NCBI GenBank assembly: GCA_025456085.1
Contig: JALOLF010000018.1
Span: 1-45,302, forward strand
Direction: 5' to 3'
From: Acidimicrobiales bacterium
GTDB taxonomy: Bacteria > Actinomycetota > Acidimicrobiia > Acidimicrobiales > Acidimicrobilacustridaceae
DNA length: 45,302 nucleotides
In this document: one piece after another, positions 7,935-16,705 of the stretch
Layout: every line of letters starts with the position of its first letter
How positions within the stretch are numbered: the stretch's first letter is position 1
The notes under the pieces: generated by a model
What the model was told of the DNA's origin: nothing
The model's database searches: none
What the model saw: only the letters and a program-made list of their open reading frames with translations
Made by a program: the position numbers and the translations under genes

Positions 7935-10511
7935 ATGAACCGCATGACCGCCAACGAGCTGCGACGCGCCTTCCTGGGCTTCTTCGAGGAGCGCGGCCAC
8001 ACGGTGCAGCCGTCGGCCAGCCTCATCCCGCACGATCCCGACCTGCTGTTCACCGTGGCGGGCATGGTGCCGTTCAAGCCGTACTTCCTGGGGGAGCAGC
8101 CGCCGCCGTTCCCGCGGGCGACCACCGTGCAGAAGTGCGTGCGCGCCGGCGGCAAGGACAGCGATCTCGAGGAGGTGGGCCGCGACGGCAGCCACCTCAG
8201 CTTCTTCGAGATGCTGGGCAACTTCAGCTTCGGCGACTACTTCAAGGCCGAGGCCATCCCCATGGCCTGGGACATGGTCACCGAGCTGTTCGGCCTCGAT
8301 CCCGAGGTGCTGTGGGTGACCGTCTACGAGACCGACGACGATGCGGCCGAGATCTGGCGCGATGCCGTCGGCGTGCGCCCGGAGCGGATCCAGCGCATGG
8401 GTGCCGACAACTGGTGGGGCCCTCCGGGTGGTCCGCCCGGGCCGTGCGGGCCGTGCTCGGAGATCTACGTCGACAAGGGCGAGCGCTACGGCGAGGGTGG
8501 TGGCCCGGCCGTCGGCTCCGACGAGCGGTTCCTCGAGATCTGGAACCTCGTGTTCATGCAGTACAACCGCGATGCCGGCGGTGTCGACCACGAGCTGCCC
8601 CGCAAGAACATCGACACCGGAGCCGGTCTCGAGCGCATCCTCGGGGTGTTGCAGGGTGTCGACTCGGTGTGGGAGATCGACACCATCGCCCCGGTGCTCG
8701 ACGCCGCCCAGTCCGCCACCGGACGCAGCCTCGGGCGGTCGCCGCGCGAGGACGTCTCGCTGCGGATCCTGGCCGAGCACGCCCGCACCTTCACCTTCCT
8801 GGTCAGCGACGGCGTGTTCCCGTCCAACACCGGGCGCGGCTACGTGCTGCGCCGGATCATCCGCCGGGCCGTCCGACACGCCTTCCTGCTCGACGTGGAC
8901 CACCTCGTCACCCCGGCACTGGTGGATGCCACGGTCGAGGTGATGGGCGACGCCTATCCGGAGCTGCGCAACCAGCGCGACTTCGTGCAGGGCGTGGTGA
9001 GCCGCGAGGAGGAGAACTTCCGGCGCACCCTGCGCGCCGGCACGGCCATCCTCGACAACGAGCTCGAGAAGCTGGCCGCCGGTCAGCGCCTTCCCGGCTC
9101 GGTGGCGTTCCTGCTGCACGACACCCACGGCTTCCCGCTCGAGCTCACCTCTGAGATCACCGCCGAGCAGGGCGTGAGTGTCGACGAGGAGGGCTTCGCA
9201 GCGGAGATGGCCGAGCAGAAGCGTCGAGCCAAGGAGGCCCGCAAGGCCGAGGGCGTCGACGAGTCGCTCGAGCCCTTCCAGGAGTTGCTCGACGAGTTCG
9301 GCCCCACGGAGTTCACCGGCCGGGCCGAGTTCGAGAGCAAGGCCCACGTGCTGGCTGTGCTGGGCGACTCCGTGGTGCTCGACCGAACCCCGTTCTACGC
9401 CGAGAGCGGCGGTCAGATCGGCGACACCGGCACCATCGTGAGCGACACCGGCCGCGTCGAGGTGCTCGAGACGGTGTACGCCGTGCCCGGTCTCGTGCGC
9501 CACCGCATCGGGCCCGTTCAGGGCGAGCTGGCCCCCGGACAGGAGGTCACCGCGGCCATCGACGGCCCGCGCCGCGACGCCATCCGCCGCAACCACACGG
9601 CGACGCACCTGCTGCACTGGGCCCTGCGCGAGGTGCTGGGCGACCACGTCAAGCAGCAGGGCTCCCTGGTGGCGCCGGACCGCCTCCGGTTCGACTTCAG
9701 CCACTACGAGGCGCTGACCGCCGACGAGCTGGCCCGCGTGGAGGATCTCGTCAACGCCGAGGTGCTGGGCAACTTCCCGGCCCGCCACTACGAGACCACC
9801 AAGGAGCACGCCGAGCAGATCGGCGCCATCGCGTTCTTCGGTGACAAGTACGGCGACATCGTCCGGGTGCTGGAAGCGGGACCGCACTCCACCGAGCTGT
9901 GCGGCGGCACCCACGTGCGGGCGCTCGGCGACATCGGGACCGTCAAGGTCGTGAGCGAGGGCTCCATCGGGTCCAACATCCGCCGCATCGAGGCGGTCAC
10001 CGGCTTCGGACCGCTGGAGCGCCTGCGCCACGGCGAGGCCCGGCTGGCCGAGGTGGCGTCCCTGTTGGGCGTGGGCGCCGAGGAGCTCGTGGACTCGGTG
10101 CAGCGCCGGTTGGCCGAGCTGAAGGACCTCCAACGTGAGGTGAAGGAGCTGAAGCGCCAGCTGGCCGGCAGCAGGGCGGGCGAGCTGGCCGGCACGGCCC
10201 GCGACGGCGTCGTCATCGCCCGGGTCGACGGGGTCGACCGAGACGACCTGCGCAACCTGGCCGTCGCCGTGCGCGACGAGCCCGGCGTGCGGGTGGTGGT
10301 GCTGGGTGGCGCGCCCGACGGGGGCGGTGCGGCGCTGGTCGTTGCGGTGCGTCCGGAGGCGGGGATGGTGGCCTCGGACCTGATCGCCGAGGCGGCCCGC
10401 ACCATCAAGGGTGGCGGCGGCAGGCACGCCGAGCTGGCCATGGCGGGCGGCAAGGATCCGGCCGCGCTCGACGCCGCGCTGGAGCAGGTCCGCGCCGCCG
10501 TCGGCGCCTGA
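7935..10511 (+). CDS. alaS: Alanyl-tRNA synthetase
   Basis: Charges tRNA-Ala and clears mischarged Ser/Gly. The 858 residues show the class II catalytic core (F-L-G-F-F-E-E-R-G-H near the start and G-P-C-G-P-C-S-E-I around residue 170). The editing domain has zinc-site motifs H-T-A-T-H (554-558) and C-G-G-T-H (656-660). A coiled-coil stretch lies near 720-750 and a DHHA1/C-Ala domain ends in G-G-G-G-R. ATG 7935 is placed just after a TAGGCT box, and a second in-frame ATG lies at 7944. It leads the alaS-ruvX-mltG-aroE unit; ruvX starts 14 nt after the stop. Confidence 0.97.
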   Translation: MNRMTANELRRAFLGFFEERGHTVQPSASLIPHDPDLLFTVAGMVPFKPYFLGEQPPPFPRATTVQKCVRAGGKDSDLEEVGRDGSHLSFFEMLGNFSFGDYFKAEAIPMAWDMVTELFGLDPEVLWVTVYETDDDAAEIWRDAVGVRPERIQRMGADNWWGPPGGPPGPCGPCSEIYVDKGERYGEGGGPAVGSDERFLEIWNLVFMQYNRDAGGVDHELPRKNIDTGAGLERILGVLQGVDSVWEIDTIAPVLDAAQSATGRSLGRSPREDVSLRILAEHARTFTFLVSDGVFPSNTGRGYVLRRIIRRAVRHAFLLDVDHLVTPALVDATVEVMGDAYPELRNQRDFVQGVVSREEENFRRTLRAGTAILDNELEKLAAGQRLPGSVAFLLHDTHGFPLELTSEITAEQGVSVDEEGFAAEMAEQKRRAKEARKAEGVDESLEPFQELLDEFGPTEFTGRAEFESKAHVLAVLGDSVVLDRTPFYAESGGQIGDTGTIVSDTGRVEVLETVYAVPGLVRHRIGPVQGELAPGQEVTAAIDGPRRDAIRRNHTATHLLHWALREVLGDHVKQQGSLVAPDRLRFDFSHYEALTADELARVEDLVNAEVLGNFPARHYETTKEHAEQIGAIAFFGDKYGDIVRVLEAGPHSTELCGGTHVRALGDIGTVKVVSEGSIGSNIRRIEAVTGFGPLERLRHGEARLAEVASLLGVGAEELVDSVQRRLAELKDLQREVKELKRQLAGSRAGELAGTARDGVVIARVDGVDRDDLRNLAVAVRDEPGVRVVVLGGAPDGGGAALVVAVRPEAGMVASDLIAEAARTIKGGGGRHAELAMAGGKDPAALDAALEQVRAAVGA

Positions 10512-10524
10512 GCGTCCCGATCGC

Positions 10525-10944
10525 GTGCGGGTGCTGGGTCTGGACCTGGGCACGAAGCGGGTGGGTGTCGCCCTGAGCGACCCCACCGGCACCATCGCGT
10601 CGCCCTACGAGGTGCTGGCGCGCAGCGGCAGCCGGGCCGTCGACCACCGGCGCATCGCCGAACTGGTCGAGGAGGTGGGTGCCGAACGGGTCGTCGTGGG
10701 CCTGCCCCGCTCCCTGAGCGGCGCCATCGGACCGGCGGCGCGGGCCGCACTGGAGGAGATCGACGCCCTGGGTGACACCCTCGGTGTGCCTGTCGAGGCC
10801 TACGATGAACGTCTGACCACGGTCTCGGCCGAGCGTGCGCTGCGCGAGGCCGACGTGCGGGGCAAGAACCGTCGCGCGGTGGTCGACAAGGTGGCGGCCG
10901 CGGTCATGCTCCAGGCGTGGCTCGACGGCCGAGCACGGGCCTGA
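10525..10944 (+). CDS. ruvX: Putative pre-16S rRNA nuclease / Holliday junction resolvase-like protein
   Basis: YqgF/RuvX family RNase H-fold protein of 139 residues, the usual size. It starts M-R-V-L-G-L-D-L-G-T-K-R-V-G, with the first catalytic Asp at residue 7. It continues with V-V-V-G-L-P, D-E-R-L-T-T and D-K-V-A-A-A-V-M-L-Q, which carry the remaining acidic residues. GTG 10525 is chosen because it gives the conserved N-terminus; the longer in-frame extension overlaps alaS and is not conserved in kind. In E. coli the homologue finishes the 16S rRNA 5' end. The alaS-ruvX-mltG-aroE order is widely conserved. Confidence 0.92.
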   Translation: MRVLGLDLGTKRVGVALSDPTGTIASPYEVLARSGSRAVDHRRIAELVEEVGAERVVVGLPRSLSGAIGPAARAALEEIDALGDTLGVPVEAYDERLTTVSAERALREADVRGKNRRAVVDKVAAAVMLQAWLDGRARA

Positions 10945-10953
10945 GGAGCGCAC

Positions 10954-12120
10954 GTGTCCGAGACGACAACCGATGAGCTCGACGGCACGGGCGACGACGG
11001 CTGGGTCGACGCCGACGACGACGGCGAGTACGTCTACGTCCCCGAGGAGGGGGGCCTCGGCCGCAAGCTCCTCGTGTCCGTGGTCACCATCCTCGTGTTC
11101 CTCGGTCTCGTGGTGGGGGTGTCGGCCTACTGGCTCTACGGCCAGGTCAACGGCACCGGCGCCGAGACCCCTGTGGCCTTCACGGTGCCGCCCGAGGCCA
11201 CCGTCGCCCAGATCGCCAACCTGCTCGAAGAGGACGGGATCGTCAGCGACGCCACCCTCTTCCGCTACTACGCCCGGTGGCGGGATCTGCAGTCCATCCA
11301 GGCCGGCGAGTACCAGGGCCTGACCACGAACGACGCCATGGCCGACGTCGTCGACGTGCTGGCCGCGGGGCCCGACCGACCGGCGGGGGTGCCCTACACG
11401 GAGCTGGCCGTCCCCGAGGGTCTGCGCCTCACCGAGATCGGGCAGCGGGCGCTCACCCAGTACCCGGAGATGAACGACCAGGAGCTCTCCGCGGCGCTGG
11501 CCACGGTGCGGTCGCGCTACCAGCCCGAGGGCGCGCTCGTCGAGGGACTGCTGTTCCCGGCCACCTACCAGGTGCTCGACACCGACCGTGCCGACGAGGT
11601 GAAGCTCGTCACCCAGATGGTCGAGACCTTCGACGCCACCGCCGACGAGATCGGCCTCGCCGACGCGCCGGCGCAGCTCGCCGGCCAGGCGGGATCGGTG
11701 GAGCTCACCCCCTACGACATCGTGATCATCGCCTCCCTCATCGAGGAGGAGGCCAAGACCCCCGAGGACCGGGCCCGCATCTCCCGGGTCATCTACAACC
11801 GCCTGGCGCGGGGCATGCGCCTCGAGATCGACGCCACCGTGCTGTACGCCGTGGGCCAGCAGGGCGGCGAGATCACCCAGTCGATGCTCAACACCGACTC
11901 GCCCTACAACACCCGCCGCAACGCCGGTCTGCCGCCCACCCCCATCGCCTCGCCGGGCCGCGACTCGCTGCTGGCGGCCATGAACCCCTCGACCGAGCCC
12001 GGTGCCGAGAACTGGCTCTACTACGTGCTCATCGACGAGCAGGGCAACCACTTCTTCACCGGCGACTACGACGAGTTCCTCACCAAGGTGGACGAGGCCC
12101 GGGAGAAGGGCCTGTTGTGA
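10954..12120 (+). CDS. mltG: Endolytic murein transglycosylase MltG
   Basis: Inner-membrane lytic transglycosylase that cleaves nascent glycan strands. The 388 residues have an acidic cytoplasmic N-terminus and a transmembrane helix near 48-70 (V-S-V-V-T-I-L-V-F-L-G-L-V-V). A LysM-like extracytoplasmic part follows (V-A-Q-I-A-N-L-L), then the YceG domain with catalytic Glu264 in A-S-L-I-E-E-E-A. The motifs S-R-V-I-Y-N-R-L, L-E-I-D-A-T-V-L-Y-A and S-P-Y-N-T-R follow. GTG 10954 has an AGGAG site at 10944-10948 overlapping the ruvX stop. The stop overlaps aroE (GTGA), so translation is probably coupled. Confidence 0.94.
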   Translation: MSETTTDELDGTGDDGWVDADDDGEYVYVPEEGGLGRKLLVSVVTILVFLGLVVGVSAYWLYGQVNGTGAETPVAFTVPPEATVAQIANLLEEDGIVSDATLFRYYARWRDLQSIQAGEYQGLTTNDAMADVVDVLAAGPDRPAGVPYTELAVPEGLRLTEIGQRALTQYPEMNDQELSAALATVRSRYQPEGALVEGLLFPATYQVLDTDRADEVKLVTQMVETFDATADEIGLADAPAQLAGQAGSVELTPYDIVIIASLIEEEAKTPEDRARISRVIYNRLARGMRLEIDATVLYAVGQQGGEITQSMLNTDSPYNTRRNAGLPPTPIASPGRDSLLAAMNPSTEPGAENWLYYVLIDEQGNHFFTGDYDEFLTKVDEAREKGLL

Positions 12121-12962
12121 GCGACGCCGGGTCGGACCGGCCCGGGGGCCACACCCGTCTGGCGGCGGTCATCGGTGCACCGGTGCGGCACTCGTTGTCG
12201 CCGGCCATCCACAACGCCGCCTTCCGTGCCCTGGACCTCGACTGGGTCTACCTGGCCTTCGAGGTCGCCCCGGGTGACGCGCCGGCCGCGCTGGCGGGCA
12301 TGCGTGCCCTGGGTCTGGGCGGCCTGTCGGTGACCATGCCCCACAAGGACGCCGTGGCGGCCGTCGTCGACCGGCTGGGCGACGACGCCCGCCTCCTCGG
12401 CGCGGTCAACTGCGTCACCCCGGTGGACGGCGACCTGGTGGGTGACAACACCGACGGTCCCGGGTTCCTGCGGGCCCTGGCCGCCGACACCGGGTTCGAC
12501 CCGACCGGCCGCCGGTGCGCGGTGGTGGGGGCGGGCGGCGCGGCCCGGGCCGTGGTGCTGGCGCTGGCGCGGGCGGGCGCAGCCGAGGTGGTGGTCGTGA
12601 ACCGCACCCCGGCCCGGGGTGAGCGAGCAGCGGCTCTGGCCGGGCCGGTCGGGCGCATCGGGCGGGCCGACGATGTGGCCGACGCCGAGCTGGTCGTGAA
12701 CGCCACGCCGCTGGGCATGCGACCCGACCACGACGAGCTGCCGGTGGACGTGGAGCTGCTCCGGACGGGTCAGGTCGTGGCCGACCTGGTGTACCGGCCG
12801 TTCGAGACGCCCCTGCTGGCCGCGGCGCGCGCCCGCGGGCTGATCGCCACCAACGGGTTGGGCATGCTCGTGCACCAGGCGGCGTTGGCCTTCGAGCGGT
12901 GGACGAGCCGGACGGCGCCCCTGGAGGTCATGGAGGCCGCCGTTCGTCGCCGTCTCGGCTGA
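12117..12962 (+). CDS. aroE: Shikimate dehydrogenase
   Basis: NADPH-dependent reduction of 3-dehydroshikimate to shikimate. The protein has 281 residues from GTG 12117, which overlaps the mltG stop by 4 nt. The substrate-binding S-L-S-P is at 26-29. Catalytic Lys77 lies in M-P-H-K and Asp113 in D-N-T-D. The nucleotide loop G-A-G-G-A-A is near 143-148 with N-R-T just after, which in characterised AroE recognises the NADP phosphate. The C-terminal helix region N-G-L-G-M-L-V-H-Q-A is present. It is separated from the aroC-K-B-Q run by two non-shikimate genes. Confidence 0.95.
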   Translation: MSDAGSDRPGGHTRLAAVIGAPVRHSLSPAIHNAAFRALDLDWVYLAFEVAPGDAPAALAGMRALGLGGLSVTMPHKDAVAAVVDRLGDDARLLGAVNCVTPVDGDLVGDNTDGPGFLRALAADTGFDPTGRRCAVVGAGGAARAVVLALARAGAAEVVVVNRTPARGERAAALAGPVGRIGRADDVADAELVVNATPLGMRPDHDELPVDVELLRTGQVVADLVYRPFETPLLAAARARGLIATNGLGMLVHQAALAFERWTSRTAPLEVMEAAVRRRLG

Positions 12963-12989
12963 GGGGCCCCTCCCGGCCGCCCGAGCGGC

Positions 12990-12995
12990 TATGGT
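12990..12995 (+). promoter_or_regulatory. -10-like TATGGT box before the DUF4388 gene
   Basis: TATGGT lies in the 142-nt gap after aroE, with a second candidate TAGTTT at 13004-13009. It is preceded by a perfect 12-nt palindrome at 12961-12972 and a 5-bp GC hairpin at 12976-12989 that may end aroE transcription. Unlike most boxes here it predicts a leader of about 100 nt, and the gene has a real ribosome-binding site. Confidence 0.4.
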
Positions 12996-13104
12996 CTTTC
13001 GTGTAGTTTCGGTATCCGGCAGGTCGGTGGTCGGTTTTCCTCCAAAGCGACGTGGTGGGTGCCGATGGGGTAGCGACAGGAACGCATTCGCATCGGAGGT
13101 CCCC

Positions 13105-14079
13105 GTGGCTCTTCAGGGCACGCTCGAAACCTTTGCCCTCGACGACGTCTTCCATCTCTTGGCGTCCACGCACAAGACGGGGTGCTACCAGCTCGACGGG
13201 CCGCGGGGGAGCGGCAAGGTCTGGTTCGTCGACGGGGAGATCGTCGCCGCCGAGGCCACGGGGGCATCGGTGGCCTCCCCGCCGGTGGAGGTCGTGTTCG
13301 AGCTGCTCCGCTTCGAGGACGGCACCTTCGTGTTCGACGCCGAAGCCGCTCCCACCTCTGCGGGCACCCCGGTGGGGGTGGAGCGTTGCCTCGAGCAGGC
13401 CGGCGTGCTGCTCGAGGAGTGGCGAGACATCGCCGCCGTCGTCCCGTCGCTCGACCTCGACGTGTCCCTCAATCCCGAGCTGCCCGACGACGAGGTGACG
13501 ATCCGCGCCGACCGGTGGATCGCGGTGGTGGCCATCGGGGGTGGCACCACCGTGCGGCGCATGGGTGACCGGCTGCACCTCGGCGAGCTGGCGGTGTCAC
13601 GCCTGGTGAAGGAGCTCGTGGAGCTCGGCGTCGTCCGACTGGGTGAGGCCGCTCCGGTTCCGTTCCAGGCCGAGCCCGAGCCGGCGTTGGAGGAGACCCC
13701 GGTGCTGTCCCTGGTCGAGGAGCCCGCGGACGACGAGGCCGACGTCCTGCACATCGTCCCCGCCGGCGACGACACGTTCGATCCCGACGCCCTCGTCATC
13801 GACGAGCCCCGCATCCCCACCTCGATGGCCGACATCGCCTCGAGCGCCCCGCCCGCAGAGGAGATCGCCGGCGATGGCGCCGAGCCCGACCCCGCCGACG
13901 CGGCCGAGATCGCCCGCCAGCTCGCCAACCTGAGCCCCCGTGCGGCCAAGGCCGTCGCCGCTGCGGCCAAGGCGTCCACCCAGGAGGAGCGCGAGGCCAT
14001 GCTGGCCCAGCTCGACGACGAGGAGGAGAACATCAACCGCGACCTCCTCGTGAAGTTCCTGGGTTCGGTCAACAGCTGA
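13105..14079 (+). CDS. DUF4388 (PATAN-like) domain protein
   Basis: 324 residues from GTG 13105, decided by GGAGGT at 13095-13100; the upstream in-frame ATG at 12991 coincides with the promoter box and is unlikely. Residues 1 to about 110 match the DUF4388 pattern: L-Q-G-T-L-E-T-F-A-L-D-D-V-F-H-L-L, then T-G-C-Y-Q-L-D and V-W-F-V-D-G-E-I-V-A-A-E. Residues about 130-180 look like a small winged-helix-like part. The rest is acidic and Ala/Pro-rich with a predicted helix near the end. Members occur with motility, two-component or gliding genes in other bacteria. Here it directly precedes a prepilin-peptidase-like gene, suggesting a role in surface appendages, by context only. Confidence 0.75.
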   Translation: MALQGTLETFALDDVFHLLASTHKTGCYQLDGPRGSGKVWFVDGEIVAAEATGASVASPPVEVVFELLRFEDGTFVFDAEAAPTSAGTPVGVERCLEQAGVLLEEWRDIAAVVPSLDLDVSLNPELPDDEVTIRADRWIAVVAIGGGTTVRRMGDRLHLGELAVSRLVKELVELGVVRLGEAAPVPFQAEPEPALEETPVLSLVEEPADDEADVLHIVPAGDDTFDPDALVIDEPRIPTSMADIASSAPPAEEIAGDGAEPDPADAAEIARQLANLSPRAAKAVAAAAKASTQEEREAMLAQLDDEEENINRDLLVKFLGSVNS

Positions 14080-14110
14080 GCCTCGGTCGCCACGTGCGAG
14101 AGCTGCCGTC

Positions 14111-14824
14111 GTGGACGGCCTGACCCTCGCGGCCTGCCTGGTCGCCTCGCTCCCCGCCGGCTGGCTGGCCGGGGTGTGGACCGACCGCATCCCGGACCGT
14201 GCCGACAAGGTGTTCTCGCCCCTCGCCGGGGTGCGTCTGCACGGTCGCCACCTCGTCGTGCACCTGGTGGTGATCGGGGTCTTCGCGGCCACGGCGCTGC
14301 GCCTCGACGACGCGCCGCCGCTGGTGCTGGTGGCGCACCTCGGCTTCTTCACCGCGCTGGTGGCGCTCTCGGCCATCGACCTGGAGACCTTCCGGCTCCC
14401 GGACCGACTGGTGGTGCCGTCGCTGATCGGGTCCCTGGTGGTGGTGACCGCCGCCTCGCTGCTGGACGATGCGGCGGCGCAGATCCGCTCCGCCCTGGTG
14501 GGTGCCGCGGTGTACTTCGGGCTGCTGCTGGTGGTGCACCTGATCTCGCCGCGGGGCATGGGCTTCGGCGACGTGAAGCTGGCCGCCGTCATGGGCCTGT
14601 ACCTGGGGTGGCCCGCCGAGAGCTACTCGACCACGCTGGCCATCGTGCTGTGGGGCATGCTGCTGGGCTTCGTGGTGGGAGCGCTGGTCGGCGTGGTGAT
14701 GTTCGTGGCCCGGGGCCGCAAGAGCCGTGCCATCCCCTTCGGGCCGTTCCTCGCCGGTGGTTGCATCGCCGGCGTGCTCTTCGCCCCGTCGCTGCTGCCC
14801 GCCACGACGGCGCTGTGGTACTGA
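14111..14824 (+). CDS. Prepilin-peptidase-like aspartic protease (A24 family)
   Basis: 237-residue polytopic membrane protein with about six or seven hydrophobic segments. The two catalytic aspartates of A24 peptidases are visible: Asp90 in S-A-I-D-L-E-T and Asp154 in G-M-G-F-G-D-V-K-L. The N-terminus (G-W-L-A-G-V-W-T-D-R-I-P) resembles the start of PilD/TadV enzymes, but the cytoplasmic cysteine-rich loop needed for zinc binding in bifunctional PilD is missing. It probably cleaves leader peptides without the classic methylation module. GTG 14111 follows the DUF4388 stop by 31 nt. No pilin or pilus assembly gene is present in the window. Confidence 0.85.
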   Translation: MDGLTLAACLVASLPAGWLAGVWTDRIPDRADKVFSPLAGVRLHGRHLVVHLVVIGVFAATALRLDDAPPLVLVAHLGFFTALVALSAIDLETFRLPDRLVVPSLIGSLVVVTAASLLDDAAAQIRSALVGAAVYFGLLLVVHLISPRGMGFGDVKLAAVMGLYLGWPAESYSTTLAIVLWGMLLGFVVGALVGVVMFVARGRKSRAIPFGPFLAGGCIAGVLFAPSLLPATTALWY

Positions 14825-14849
14825 TCGCCGCTGCGGTGGTGGGTGGCGG

Positions 14850-14862
14850 CGGGCCGTGCCCG
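14850..14862 (+). terminator. Short GC hairpin after the prepilin peptidase gene
   Basis: CGGGC (14850-14854) and GCCCG (14858-14862) form a 5-bp stem with a CGT loop in the 59-nt gap before aroC. There is no T-tract. It sits just before the aroC promoter box and may separate the two units. Confidence 0.25.
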
Positions 14863-14871
14863 GCCGCCCGG

Positions 14872-14877
14872 TAGATT
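14872..14877 (+). promoter_or_regulatory. -10-like TAGATT box before aroC
   Basis: TAGATT ends exactly 6 nt before the aroC GTG at 14884. With no ribosome-binding site in the spacer, the transcript for the aroC-to-nusB run is predicted to start at the start codon. Confidence 0.55.
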
Positions 14878-14883
14878 GGCGCC

Positions 14884-16179
14884 GTGCTGCGCTTCCTGAC
14901 CGCCGGTGAGTCCCACGGGCGCGCCCTCGTGGTGATCGTCGAAGGGCTCCCCGCGGGCCTGCCCGTCACCGCCGACGACGTCCGTCACGAGCTGGCCCGA
15001 CGTCGGCTGGGCTACGGGCGGGGTCCGCGCATGCGCTTCGAGCAGGACGAGCTGACCCTCGTGGGCGGGGTGCGCCACGGCCGGACCCTGGGTTCGCCGG
15101 TGGCGGTCGAGATCGCCAACAGCGAGTGGTCCCGCGGCAAGTGGAACGAGGAGATGTCCCCCGAGCCGGGTCGCACCGCCGCGCCGCTGACCGCTCCCCG
15201 GCCCGGACACGCCGACCTCGCCGGTATGCAGAAGTACGACTTCACCGACGCCCGCGACGTGCTCGAGCGGGCGTCGGCCCGCGAGACCGCCGCCCGCGTG
15301 GCGGCCGGGGCGCTGGCCAAGGCGCTGCTGGGTCACCTCGGCATCACCGTGGTGTCCCACGTCGTGCAGCTCGGCGACGTGCACGTCGATCCCCGGCACC
15401 GGCCCGGGCCCGGCGACCTCGACGCGGTCGACCGCTCCGAGGTGCGCTGCCTGGATCCCGGCGCCGAGGCGGCGATGATCGATGCCATCAAGCAGGCCGC
15501 CAAGGAGGGCGACTCCCTGGGCGGCGTGGTCGAGGTGGTCGCCTACGGGGTCCCGGTCGGCATCGGCAGCCACGTCCACTGGGACCGCCGCCTCGACGGC
15601 CTGCTGGCGCAGGCGCTCATGAGCATCCAGGCCGTCAAGGCGGTGGAGATCGGTGAGGGCTGGTCGGTGGCCGGACGGCGGGGCAGCGAGGCGCACGACG
15701 CGATCACCTGGGACGAGCACGCCGGTGCCTACCGCCGCGAGACCACCCGGGCGGGCGGGGTCGAAGGGGGCATGAGCACCGGCGGGCCCATCGTCGCCCG
15801 GGTGGCCATGAAGCCGCTGGCCACGCTGAACCGGCCCACGCTCAAGACCGTCGACACGGTCACGAAGGCCGAGACGGTGTCGTTCAAGGAGCGCACCGAT
15901 GTCACCGCGGTGCCCGCCATGGGCGTGGTGGCCGAGACGATGGCGGCGCTGGTGCTCGCGGCCGAGATCACCCGCAAGTTCGGTGGTGACTCGCTGGGGG
16001 AGCTGCAACGCAACGTACGCGGCTTCCTGGACCAGATCGCCGTCGCCGCCCGGCGCGTCGACGGCACCGGCGGGCCGGCCGGCGTCGCCGGACCGGGGCC
16101 GCTCAACTGGGACGAGCAGGAGGCCTTCGTGCTCACCGAGGAGTCCGCCGCCGACGCCGAGCGTGCCCGGGGTGGATGA
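14884..16179 (+). CDS. aroC: Chorismate synthase
   Basis: FMN-dependent conversion of EPSP to chorismate. The protein has 431 residues. The N-terminal signature T-A-G-E-S-H-G (6-12) carries the first conserved His11. The second is His109 in R-P-G-H-A-D. The R-A-S-A-R-E-T-A-A-R motif and the late M-S-T-G-G-P-I and R-x-D-x-x-A-V-P motifs are all present. The start follows from the TAGATT box 6 nt upstream. It leads the block aroC-K-B-Q, completing the shikimate steps together with aroE; aroA, the synthase that makes EPSP, is not in the window. Confidence 0.96.
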   Translation: MLRFLTAGESHGRALVVIVEGLPAGLPVTADDVRHELARRRLGYGRGPRMRFEQDELTLVGGVRHGRTLGSPVAVEIANSEWSRGKWNEEMSPEPGRTAAPLTAPRPGHADLAGMQKYDFTDARDVLERASARETAARVAAGALAKALLGHLGITVVSHVVQLGDVHVDPRHRPGPGDLDAVDRSEVRCLDPGAEAAMIDAIKQAAKEGDSLGGVVEVVAYGVPVGIGSHVHWDRRLDGLLAQALMSIQAVKAVEIGEGWSVAGRRGSEAHDAITWDEHAGAYRRETTRAGGVEGGMSTGGPIVARVAMKPLATLNRPTLKTVDTVTKAETVSFKERTDVTAVPAMGVVAETMAALVLAAEITRKFGGDSLGELQRNVRGFLDQIAVAARRVDGTGGPAGVAGPGPLNWDEQEAFVLTEESAADAERARGG

Positions 16180-16705
16180 GCGGGCGGGCGACGTGGTGCT
16201 GATCGGCATGATGGGCACCGGCAAGACCACGGTTGGTCGGCTGGTGGCCGATCGACTCGGGCGTGCCTTCGTCGACACCGACCGCGAGGTGGAGGCCCGC
16301 ACCGGTCGCACCGTGGCCGCCATCTTCGCCGAGGAGGGCGAGGCCGTCTTCCGCCGGTGGGAGTCGCTGGTGCTGCGCGAGGTCCTCGCCCGCCGCGGGC
16401 CGCGGGTGGTGGCCGTCGCCGGGGGTGCCGTCGGCGACGCCGCGAACCGGGCCCTGCTGGCCGGTGCCGGCGTGACGGTGTGGCTCCGGGCCGACCCGAC
16501 GGTGCTCGTCGAGCGCGTGCGGTCCGGGACCCACCGTCCGCTGCTGGCCGACGACCCTGCCGGCGCCCTGCGGCGCCTGGCCGACGAGCGCGCACCCTGG
16601 TACGCCGAGGTGGCCGACGTGGTGGTCGACGTCGACGCACTCCATCCCGATGCGGTGGCCGACGCCGTGGTGGCGGCCTGCGGAGGTGCGTCGTGCAGCG
16701 GGTGA
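16172..16705 (+). CDS. aroK: Shikimate kinase
   Basis: ATP-dependent 3-phosphorylation of shikimate. With GTG 16172 the protein has 177 residues and overlaps the aroC stop by 8 nt; GTG 16163 is an equally in-frame alternative adding three residues. It shows the Walker A loop G-M-M-G-T-G-K-T-T, D-T-D for Mg/shikimate, F-R-R-W-E with the shikimate-binding Arg, and the lid motif R-P-L-L. One oddity: the usual shikimate-binding G-G-G reads A-G-G-A-V here, so the first glycine is replaced by alanine. The 3' end overlaps aroB by 13 nt. Confidence 0.93.
   Translation: MDERAGDVVLIGMMGTGKTTVGRLVADRLGRAFVDTDREVEARTGRTVAAIFAEEGEAVFRRWESLVLREVLARRGPRVVAVAGGAVGDAANRALLAGAGVTVWLRADPTVLVERVRSGTHRPLLADDPAGALRRLADERAPWYAEVADVVVDVDALHPDAVADAVVAACGGASCSG

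Noticed and set aside
12961-12972. Perfect 12-nt palindrome after aroE as an operator
   Set aside because: It is a G/C run symmetric by composition, overlaps the end of aroE and has no second copy; equally explained as chance or part of a terminator.
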